From Actinomycetota bacterium (GTDB lineage: Bacteria > Actinomycetota > Actinomycetes > Nanopelagicales > Nanopelagicaceae), in contig BGON01000002.1 in NCBI GenBank assembly GCA_003569265.1, positions 1-64,000 on the forward strand: a stretch of DNA of 64,000 nt, given 5' to 3'. Position numbers and translations under genes: made by a program. The notes under the pieces are model-generated. The model made no database searches. It worked only from the letters and a program-made list of their open reading frames with translations, and was not told the origin of the DNA. Numbering within the stretch: position 1 is the stretch's first letter; each line of letters begins with the position of its first letter. Of this stretch, positions 12,769 to 20,065 are shown piece after piece.

Positions 12769-14013
12769 CTAAATCTCGCTTGCCTTTTCGCAAAACCGCA
12801 TATTTACCGCATAAAAAGTCAGATTTTGAGGTGCAAAATCTTCTCCGGAGATCTTTTCATTATTGAGATATGCGCCACCCTCTTTAACAATGCGCCGCGC
12901 AGCAGATTTCGAGTCAACAACCCCTGTTGCTGCCAGCAGATCTACCCAGGTTGGAATTGCATCATTTTTCGACACTGTTGTCCTAGGTAGTTCAGCTAAT
13001 GCACCAGCCAACGTTTCTTCATCAAGTTCTGTGAGATCTCCTTGACCAAAAAGTGCCTTTGCAGCTGCTTCTACTCGATCAGTTGTTGCTTGTGAGTGCA
13101 CAAGTGCAGTTAATTCACGGGCAAGGGCGCGATGTGCCTCGCGCACACCAGGATTTTCCTGATGTGCCTTTTCCAGCGCAGTTATTTCATCATGTGATTT
13201 GAAAGAAAAGACCTTAAGAAAATTAATGACATCTTTATCATCGGTGTTTAACCAGTACTGGAAGAAAGCATAAGGAGTAGTCATGGACGGATCTAGCCAG
13301 ACTGATCCACTGGCTGTTTTGCCAAACTTAGTTCCATCGGCTTTAGTTAAAAGTGGCACGGTGAGTGCATGACCACTCCCCTGCTCAACACGGCGAATCA
13401 AATCTAAACCAGCAACAATGTTGCCCCACTGATCTGAACCACCTAACTGCAATGTGCAGTTATTGCGGCGAAAGAGTTCTAGGAAATCATAGGACTGCAA
13501 GACCTGGTAAGAAAATTCTGTATATGAAATTCCGCCTGCTTCTAATCTGGCAGAGACTGACTCCTTAGAGAGCATCTGGTTGACGCTAAAATGCTTTCCG
13601 ATATCGCGCAAGAATTCAATTGCACTCAATGGTGAAGTCCAATCAAGATTGTTCACAACTATGGCCTTGTTTTTGGCTTCACCAAAATCTAGAAACGCTG
13701 AAACTTGTGTTCGGATCCGGTTTACCCACCCTTCAACGGTTTCGGTGCTGTTGAGCGTGCGCTCTTCATTCTTACCGCTGGGATCTCCCACTAATCCTGT
13801 TGCACCGCCCACTAGGGCAATAGGTGTGTGACCAGCTAATTGAAAGCGACGAAGAACAAGTAGAACTACTAGGTTGCCAACGTGTAGTGATGGCGCAGTT
13901 GGATCAAAGCCCACATACAAAGTGATGGGTTTCTTGAGCGATTCAAGCAGAGCGGCCTCATCGGTGGACTGGGCTAAAAGCCCGCGCCAGCGCAAATCTT
14001 CTAGAAGGTTCAT
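12769..14013 (-). CDS. tyrS: Tyrosyl-tRNA synthetase
   Basis: Charges tRNA-Tyr with tyrosine. The 414-residue class I enzyme shows YVGFDPTAPSLHVGN (the HIGH-type motif, residues ~33-47), the tyrosine-recognising YTEFSYQVLQSYDFLELF, LQLGGSDQWGNIVAG, and KFGKTASG as the KMSKS loop near residue 230. A C-terminal S4 domain (ATGVVDSKSAARRIVKEGG) completes it. The ATG overlaps the argH stop by 4 bases, so tyrS is translated from the arg transcript; a terminator follows. tyrS near the arg genes and rRNA operon also occurs in other actinobacteria, though usually further from argH. Confidence 0.96.
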   Translation of the reverse strand: MNLLEDLRWRGLLAQSTDEAALLESLKKPITLYVGFDPTAPSLHVGNLVVLLVLRRFQLAGHTPIALVGGATGLVGDPSGKNEERTLNSTETVEGWVNRIRTQVSAFLDFGEAKNKAIVVNNLDWTSPLSAIEFLRDIGKHFSVNQMLSKESVSARLEAGGISYTEFSYQVLQSYDFLELFRRNNCTLQLGGSDQWGNIVAGLDLIRRVEQGSGHALTVPLLTKADGTKFGKTASGSVWLDPSMTTPYAFFQYWLNTDDKDVINFLKVFSFKSHDEITALEKAHQENPGVREAHRALARELTALVHSQATTDRVEAAAKALFGQGDLTELDEETLAGALAELPRTTVSKNDAIPTWVDLLAATGVVDSKSAARRIVKEGGAYLNNEKISGEDFAPQNLTFYAVNMRFCEKASEI

Positions 14014-15436
14014 GCACCCATCATCTCTGAAAAGGCCTTGGCTTTGGCGGCTATTTTCTTAGATTGCGCCTGATTTTCATTTAGTGCGCTCTTAATTTGC
14101 TCGGCCACTAACGCCGGCGCAGTTCCTCCTGCTGTGGTTCGTGAATTCAAAGCCCCAGCAACGTTAAGTACGTCTCTGACTCCCCCATCTAGCGATGGAT
14201 GAATTGCTTTGAACTCATCATCGCTGAGTTCATGTAATTGTCGAGAACTCTTTTCACACAGCGCGACACACTTTCCTGCAGATTCATGGGCAGATGCAAA
14301 GGGAACATTCTTTCGAACCAAGTAATCGGCGATCTCAGTTGCTAAAGAGAAACCAGCTGGAGCTGCTGCTGCCATTTTTTCTCGATCAAAATTCGTAGTT
14401 GCAACCATGCCGGTAATTGCCGGCAGCGTTAAGAGCAAAGTATCGATACTGTCAAAGAGCGGTTCTTTGTCTTCTTGCAAATCGCGGTTATATGCAAATG
14501 GCAATCCCTTAAGCATTGTCATCACTGAAACAAGATTGCCAATCAAACGACCTGACTTACCTCTAGCTAGTTCTGCCATGTCTGGATTTTTCTTCTGGGG
14601 CATGATTGATGAACCAGTTGAGTACTCGTCTGCCACCTTGGCCCACGCAAACTCTGTCGATGCCCATAGCGTCCACTCTTCACCAATGCGAGATAAGTGC
14701 AAACCGATCGTTGCGCAGATGAATAGCGCTTCGGCAACATAATCACGATCACTGACGGCATCAATGCTGTTAGCAAAGCTAGAATCAAAACCAAGCTCCT
14801 TGCAGTGCGTGCTGGATCTAATGGAAGTGATGAACCTGCAAGTGCTCCTGCCCCAAGAGAGCTCACTGATGTGCGCTTAAGCCAGTCGTTAATGCGATCA
14901 AGATCTCTTCCAAATGCATGTGCGTGCTTAGCTAATTCATGGCCAAATGAAACGGGCTGTGCATGTTGAATGTGAGTAAAACCCGGAGCACTGTCGTTGA
15001 CATACTCACTGGCCTTGTTCAAAATTGCTGTATTCAACAAAGTAATCAATGCAGCCACTTCCAACATGTGATCAATAGCAAAGAGACGAAGATCAGTTGT
15101 GACTTGATCATTGCGAGAGCGTCCAGCACGAAGTGCTCCCCCAACAGCGCCCAGCTTGGCAGTTAGCCCGCGCTCCAAAGCGCTATGAACATCTTCATCG
15201 TCAGCCTGCGCCACAAATGAGCCCTTTGATACCTCAACTGCTAATTCTTTGAGAGCACCGCGAATAGCTGCTGCGTCTTGCTTTGCTACTAACTTGCTGG
15301 ATTCCAAAACAGATAAGTGAGCCAGGGATGAGCGAATGTCATAAGGAGCTAAACGCCAATCAAAGTGGGCACTGCGAGAGAGTGCAAAGACAGCATCAGT
15401 TGGGCCACCACTAAAGCGTGCACCCCAGAGCACCAT
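14010..15436 (-). pseudogene. argH: Argininosuccinate lyase with one frameshift
   Basis: Argininosuccinate lyase splits argininosuccinate into arginine and fumarate, the last step of arginine synthesis. The N-terminal part (from 15436) carries LWGARFSGGPTDAVFALSRS and AGRSRNDQVTTDLRLFAIDH. The C-terminal part carries the fumarase/aspartase signature GSSIMPQKKNPDMAELARGK. They lie in different frames: near 14800 the minus strand reads GCAAGGAG where GCAAAGGAG would restore the expected TAKELGFDSSFANS. One missing A therefore splits the gene. Total length (~475 codons) is normal. The start directly follows the argR stop and the end overlaps tyrS by 4 bases. It may be a sequencing error in a short A run; if real, arginine synthesis is broken. 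Confidence 0.9.
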
Positions 15437-15919
15437 TTACTTTCTCCCATTCTTAGTTGCTGCGTAAGCCAGTAATTCTTTCGCTAATTGCGCTCCACCT
15501 GATGCTTTCTTGGACACAAGGATAATCGTGTCGTCACCTGCAATCGTGCCAATAACACCTGTGAGATTGGCGTGGTCGAGTGAACTGGCAACGAACTGAG
15601 CCGCTCCTGGTGGTGTGTGAATCACGGCCAAGTTGGCGCTGTGATCAACTGAGAGAATTAACTTTGATGGGACAGGATTGATGCGAGAGAGAGCATCATC
15701 AGAGGACTCTCTAATTTGGTAGACAGATTCACCATCTCGACCTCGACCACGAACTGCGCCAATTTCTTCGAGATCTCTACTAGCAGTTGCCTGAGTAACT
15801 CGATATCCACTTTTCTTGAGTGCCACGACTAAATCAGACTGCGAATGAATGACTCCAGATTGAATCAGCGCGATGGCCTTGGCTCTTCGCGCAGAAAGAT
15901 TGGTTGCATTACTTGCCAT
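15437..15919 (-). CDS. argR: Arginine repressor
   Basis: ArgR binds ARG boxes with arginine as corepressor and controls arginine synthesis genes. The N-terminal winged helix (residues ~10-75) contains ALIQSGVIHSQSDLVVALKK and VTQATASRDLEEIGA, the recognition helix. The C-terminal hexamerisation and arginine-binding domain contains LSVDHSANLAVIHTPPGAA and GTIAGDDTIILV with the ligand-binding Asp pair. Length 160, normal. I chose the ATG at 15917-15919; the GTG just before it (15920-15922) is also possible, with AAAGG upstream. It overlaps the argD 3' end and argH follows at once. Its likely target is the ARG box before argC. Confidence 0.95.
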   Translation of the reverse strand: MASNATNLSARRAKAIALIQSGVIHSQSDLVVALKKSGYRVTQATASRDLEEIGAVRGRGRDGESVYQIRESSDDALSRINPVPSKLILSVDHSANLAVIHTPPGAAQFVASSLDHANLTGVIGTIAGDDTIILVSKKASGGAQLAKELLAYAATKNGRK

Positions 15920-17078
15920 CACTGATTACCTTTCTAAAGATGGAGACAAACTTGACTAGCTGTGCCTGAGTAACAATGAGGGCAGGTGCAATACGAATCG
16001 TTGACTCATTGGCAGCATTGACCAAAACTCCAGCCTTAGCCATCTTGGCCGCAAACTCTTTTGCAGTAGGTGAATCCAACTCAATGCCAATCAGCAAACC
16101 AGCTCCGCGCACTTCCTTCACACCCTTAACCATCGCTAACTCTGTCAAAAGATATTCATGATGCAGAACACTCTTTTCAATCAGCTTCTCTTTTTCAATG
16201 ACTGCAATGGCTGCAAGACCTGCAGCGGTAGTTACTGGGTTGCCACCAAATGTTGTGCCGTGATCTCCTGCTTCAAACAGTGATGCCGCTTTCCCGAGTG
16301 CAATCATCGCCCCTAATGGCAATCCGCCACCTAATCCTTTAGCCAAAGTAATCACATCAGGCTTTATTCCTGAGTACTCATACCCAAACCAATCACCTGT
16401 GCGACCCATACCTGTTTGCACAGCATCAATAACCAATAGAGCACCATATGAATCGCAGAGTGCTCTCACCTGTGACAAGTAATCAACTGGTGGAATTATC
16501 ACTCCGGCTTCACCCATGATTGGCTCCAAGATCACCATTGCAGTCTTTCTTGAGATTGCACGACGCATCGCTTCGATATCACCAAAGGCAACATGCTTAA
16601 CACCTTTGACCAACGGCAAGAATGGTTCTCTCTTTGCCGGCTGTCCGGTCAATGAAAGTGCGCCCATCGTTCTACCGTGGAAGGCACCTTGCGCAGCAAT
16701 TATTCGACTACGTCCTGTGCGACGAGAAAGCTTTAGCGCTGCCTCATTGGCTTCAGCACCAGATTGGCAAAAGAAAACGCGTGCGCTCTTATCGCCCGTC
16801 ATTTCAATGAGTTTTGCAGCTAACGCTAGGGCGTTGGGATGTGCATAGAAATTGCTCACATGACTTAACTGTGCAATCTGTTTGCTAACAGCCTTCACAA
16901 TAGCTGGATGTGCATGCCCCAAAATACTAGTGGCAATTCCACCTAAGAAATCTAAATACTGCTTACCATCGGCATCAGTAACGACTATGCCCTTGCCCTT
17001 CACAAGAGCAAGGGATGGCACACCGTAATTGTTTTGCGTTGTGCTCTTCCACTGCTTTATAAGATCTGTGTTTTTCAT
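15909..17078 (-). CDS. argD: Acetylornithine aminotransferase
   Basis: Transfers an amino group from glutamate to N-acetylglutamate semialdehyde, giving N-acetylornithine, with PLP. The 389-residue class III aminotransferase shows YLDFLGGIATSILGHAHP at the N-terminus, FFCQSGAEANEAALKLSRR, the PLP-phosphate and ring-stacking segment AAQGAFHGRTMGALSLTGQ, LLVIDAVQTGMGRTG with the PLP Asp, and TLAKGLGGGLPLGAM with the Schiff-base Lys. The start overlaps the argB stop by 4 bases. In most actinobacteria argF lies between argD and argR; here argD runs straight into argR. ArgD enzymes often also serve lysine synthesis. Confidence 0.95.
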   Translation of the reverse strand: MKNTDLIKQWKSTTQNNYGVPSLALVKGKGIVVTDADGKQYLDFLGGIATSILGHAHPAIVKAVSKQIAQLSHVSNFYAHPNALALAAKLIEMTGDKSARVFFCQSGAEANEAALKLSRRTGRSRIIAAQGAFHGRTMGALSLTGQPAKREPFLPLVKGVKHVAFGDIEAMRRAISRKTAMVILEPIMGEAGVIIPPVDYLSQVRALCDSYGALLVIDAVQTGMGRTGDWFGYEYSGIKPDVITLAKGLGGGLPLGAMIALGKAASLFEAGDHGTTFGGNPVTTAAGLAAIAVIEKEKLIEKSVLHHEYLLTELAMVKGVKEVRGAGLLIGIELDSPTAKEFAAKMAKAGVLVNAANESTIRIAPALIVTQAQLVKFVSIFRKVISDGK

Positions 17079-17860
17079 GCGATCACCAGCGTTCCACCCT
17101 TACTCAGTAGTGCATCTGCAAAACTATGTGGATCGGTGCCATCAATAATTCTCACGGCCTTAGCGCCACCTGCGACGGCATCCAGTGCAGCTTGAACTTT
17201 AGGTGCCATACCTTCAGCAAATCCTGCCTTTATGGCGTTGAGCTCTTCTGATGAAATGGATTCAATTAAAGATGAAGTATCTGGCCAACTACGAAAGATC
17301 CCAGCAACATCAGTCATAACGATTAATGCAGAAGCATCTAGTGCTCCAGCAATAGCTGCGGCAGCTAAATCCGCATTCACATTTAATCCGCCAGTACCAC
17401 CTTCATCGCTACTAATGGGTGCAACGACTGGAACAATGCCTTTACTGACTAATTCTTTTAGCGCCGAAACATCGACCCTGACAACATCACCCACGAGCCC
17501 AAGATCGGCAGTACTTCCATCTACCAATGTGGTTTTCCTTCTCGCAATCAGAGTGGGCAGTGTTCGACCCGATAGGGCTTGCGCCTTAATTCCTCCTTTC
17601 ACAAGAGATTGTGCAACCTTAGGACCGACTTCATTAGCCAGAACTGTCTCAACAACTTCAAAAATCTCTGGTGTTGTGTAGCGAAAGCCACCAATGAATG
17701 AACTCTCAATTCCTTTAGCTTTCAACGCCGTATCAATTTGAGGTCCGCCACCGTGAACCACAACAACGGATTCCCCTGTTGCTTGAGCAGCTGCAATTGC
17801 CTGGGCAAAAGCACCATTTTCATCCTTCATGGCATGGCCACCGAATTTAACGACGATCAT
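17075..17860 (-). CDS. argB: Acetylglutamate kinase, short form
   Basis: Phosphorylates N-acetylglutamate, the second step of arginine synthesis. The amino acid kinase fold is clear: VVKFGGHAMKD at residues 3-13, VVVVHGGGPQIDTALKAKGI near 33-52, LSGRTLPTLIARR, and GGLNVNADLAAAAIAGAL in the second half, with GMAPKVQAALDAVAGGAKAV near the end. It has 261 residues and starts directly with the first strand, lacking the ~25-residue N-terminal helix that lets arginine-inhibited forms build hexamers. It may therefore be an E. coli-like, arginine-insensitive dimer. Both ends overlap neighbours (argJ, argD) by 4 bases, which supports the start. Confidence 0.95.
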   Translation of the reverse strand: MIVVKFGGHAMKDENGAFAQAIAAAQATGESVVVVHGGGPQIDTALKAKGIESSFIGGFRYTTPEIFEVVETVLANEVGPKVAQSLVKGGIKAQALSGRTLPTLIARRKTTLVDGSTADLGLVGDVVRVDVSALKELVSKGIVPVVAPISSDEGGTGGLNVNADLAAAAIAGALDASALIVMTDVAGIFRSWPDTSSLIESISSEELNAIKAGFAEGMAPKVQAALDAVAGGAKAVRIIDGTDPHSFADALLSKGGTLVIA

Positions 17861-18999
17861 GTTGAATACGCCGAATTCTCATGCACATAGTCATGTGAGA
17901 GATCATTAGTCATCACAGTTGCACTGGCATTGCCAACCTTTAGATCTATGACTATTTCTACCAAACGGTTACTAAAATCGACTTTGCTCTTATCAGAATC
18001 CGGTGCGCTGTTTGTGCACACTTGAACACCATTGAGAGCGACATCTATTGTTAAGGGATCCATATTCGCATCTGCTGTACCAACGGCAGCTAGCACTCTG
18101 CCCCAGTTTGGATCTCCACCAAAAATTGCTGCCTTGAGTAAGTTGTTTCGAGCACACGCTCTGCCTACTTCAACAGCATCTGTCTCACTCACTGCATTGT
18201 TGACCGTAATCGCAACTGACTTGGTAGAGCCTTCTGCATCTTCAATGAGTTGCGCCGCAAGTGAACCACAGACTTTCATCAACAGATCTTCTAACTCTAA
18301 ATCAGAGAGAGTTTGTCCTGATGCACCTGATGCCATAAAGAGCACTGTGTCATTGGTTGATGTACAACCATCTGAATCAATACGGTTATAAGTTCGATCC
18401 GCTACTTGTGCAAATATCTTGGCAGCATTTGAACTGACAAGCCCATCTGTCATGACAACCGAAAGCATGGTCGCTAGGGCTGGAGCCAACATTCCAGCAC
18501 CCTTGGCAATACCGGCCACTTGGACATTGCCTAGGCTGGTTTGTGCAACCTTTGGTACAGAATCAGTTGTCATGATGGCTTGTGCGCACTCCTGCAGTGA
18601 TTCAGATTTGAGCTCTGATGCAATTGATCTAATTCCATTTTCAATTTTTGTCATAGGTAGTAATTCACCTATGAGTCCAGTTGAACAAACAACCACTTCA
18701 CCCGATGAAACGTCTAGTAATTGCCCTACTAACTCGGCAGTTGCATGAGTGTCAGCAAATCCTTGAGGTCCAGTGCAGGCATTGGCCCCTCCAGAGTTGA
18801 GCACAACTGCTCTAACAATCTGGCCTTTAACTACTTGCTTGCTCCAAATGACCGGTGCTGCGACAACTTTGTTTGATGTAAAAACCGCTGTGCCGAAAAA
18901 GGAAGGTCCTGTGTTTTCAATCAAGGTTAAATCAAGTGCCCCCGTGCTCTTTAAACCAGCAGCACAAGCAGCTCCAACAAAGCCTTCAGGTAGTTTCAT
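17857..18999 (-). CDS. argJ: Ornithine acetyltransferase / N-acetylglutamate synthase
   Basis: Moves the acetyl group from N-acetylornithine to glutamate, recycling acetate in the cyclic arginine pathway; many members also make N-acetylglutamate from acetyl-CoA. The protein cuts itself into two chains before the Thr of the conserved KGAGMLAPALATM segment (residues ~165-178), present here and followed by LSVVMTDG. Other marks are VVLNSGGANACTGPQG near residue 65 and GGDPNWGRVLAAVGTAD toward the C-terminus. Length 380, slightly short but complete. Ends overlap argC and argB by 4 bases each. Whether it is mono- or bifunctional cannot be told; no argA is seen in the window. Confidence 0.95.
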   Translation of the reverse strand: MKLPEGFVGAACAAGLKSTGALDLTLIENTGPSFFGTAVFTSNKVVAAPVIWSKQVVKGQIVRAVVLNSGGANACTGPQGFADTHATAELVGQLLDVSSGEVVVCSTGLIGELLPMTKIENGIRSIASELKSESLQECAQAIMTTDSVPKVAQTSLGNVQVAGIAKGAGMLAPALATMLSVVMTDGLVSSNAAKIFAQVADRTYNRIDSDGCTSTNDTVLFMASGASGQTLSDLELEDLLMKVCGSLAAQLIEDAEGSTKSVAITVNNAVSETDAVEVGRACARNNLLKAAIFGGDPNWGRVLAAVGTADANMDPLTIDVALNGVQVCTNSAPDSDKSKVDFSNRLVEIVIDLKVGNASATVMTNDLSHDYVHENSAYST

Positions 19000-20018
19000 G
19001 CGCCTAGGCCATCAGTAGATAGACCAGAACCTTCATGAAAACCAGTAATGATGTTAGCGTTTTGAATTGCTTGGCTAGCTGCGCCTTTTCCTAAATTATC
19101 CAGAGCAACACTGATAACTAAACGGCTTGTGTGCTCATCAACAGCTACCTGAATTTGAACTTTGTTGGAACCTGTAACTGAGCCTGTCTTAGGCATCTGA
19201 CCAATAGGCAACACATCTACGAAATACTCTCCTGCATAGTGCTTTGCAAAAACCTCATGAGCCTCTTTTGAACTCATGGGGTTGTTCAATTTGGCGGTAA
19301 TGGTTGCCAGGATGCCACGAGGCATCGGGGCAAGAATTGGCGTGAAAGAGATCTTTACTGGCTTTTGCGCAACAGAAGACACAGCCTGCTCTATCTCTGG
19401 TGTGTGTTGGTGTACTCCGCCAAACTTATATGAGGTGAGAGAGCCCATCACTTCACTTGCAATCAAATTAATCTTGGCGCTTCTACCCGCCCCAGTTGTT
19501 CCAGATGCCGCAACGACAACTACGTCGCTGACATCAACATGCTTAACAGCAGGTGCAATACCTAAAGTAATTGCCGTTGCATAGCAACCGGGATTGGCGA
19601 CTTTGCTCTCCTTCGCTATGGCTTGACGTTGTCCCGCGCTCAGTTCAGGTAGGCCATATACCCAAACTCCGGCATGGGCTCCTCCATAGTATTTTTCCCA
19701 CGCAGAGGCATTTTCTAATCTGTAATCCGCACCTAAATCCACGATCTTTGCTGTAACTGGAATCTTTGCAATCAGTGATGCTGATTCTCCATGAGGCAAG
19801 GCAATAAAAACCAGTTCGATATCTGAAAAATCAATCTCTGAAACAGCCAAAAACTTCTCACTGTTGTGAGTTGTTAGGTGTGGGTGAACGGATGTGACTA
19901 GCTCGCCTGCATTCGAATGAGCGCTAATAGCCGTGACTTGGAAATGGGGATGAACTGCTAGTAAACGAAGGAGTTCTCCCCCGGCATAGCCGCTTCCACC
20001 GATGACCGCTGTTTTCAT
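18996..20018 (-). CDS. argC: N-acetyl-gamma-glutamyl-phosphate reductase
   Basis: NADPH-dependent reduction of N-acetylglutamyl phosphate to the semialdehyde, third step of arginine synthesis. The 340-residue protein starts with the dinucleotide-binding AVIGGSGYAGGELLRLLAVH; the catalytic Cys is in VANPGCYATA near residue 145, followed by GTTGAGRSAK and the HTPEIEQ segment with the catalytic His. First gene of argC-J-B-D-R-H. A TATCCT hexamer ends 6 bases before the ATG and an ARG box lies 29 bases before it, so the operon starts here, probably on a leaderless mRNA, under ArgR control. Confidence 0.96.
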   Translation of the reverse strand: MKTAVIGGSGYAGGELLRLLAVHPHFQVTAISAHSNAGELVTSVHPHLTTHNSEKFLAVSEIDFSDIELVFIALPHGESASLIAKIPVTAKIVDLGADYRLENASAWEKYYGGAHAGVWVYGLPELSAGQRQAIAKESKVANPGCYATAITLGIAPAVKHVDVSDVVVVAASGTTGAGRSAKINLIASEVMGSLTSYKFGGVHQHTPEIEQAVSSVAQKPVKISFTPILAPMPRGILATITAKLNNPMSSKEAHEVFAKHYAGEYFVDVLPIGQMPKTGSVTGSNKVQIQVAVDEHTSRLVISVALDNLGKGAASQAIQNANIITGFHEGSGLSTDGLGA

Positions 20019-20024
20019 GGCCCT

Positions 20025-20030
20025 AGGATA
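20025..20030 (-). promoter_or_regulatory. argC promoter -10 element (leaderless)
   Basis: TATCCT on the minus strand ends 6 bases before the argC ATG, placing the transcript start at or next to the A of ATG. TTGCAT, 17 bases upstream, could be the -35; it lies within the ARG box. Confidence 0.6.
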
Positions 20031-20046
20031 TCTGCTAGTTGATATT

Positions 20047-20064
20047 TATGCAAATACCTGCATA
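20047..20064 (-). promoter_or_regulatory. ARG box, ArgR operator of argC
   Basis: A perfect 18 bp palindrome, TATGCA and TGCATA arms around six bases, matching ARG box length and the TGCATA-type arms known in actinobacteria. It lies between the pheT stop and argC and covers the probable argC -35, so bound ArgR would block RNA polymerase. Confidence 0.85.
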
Positions 20065-20065
20065 T

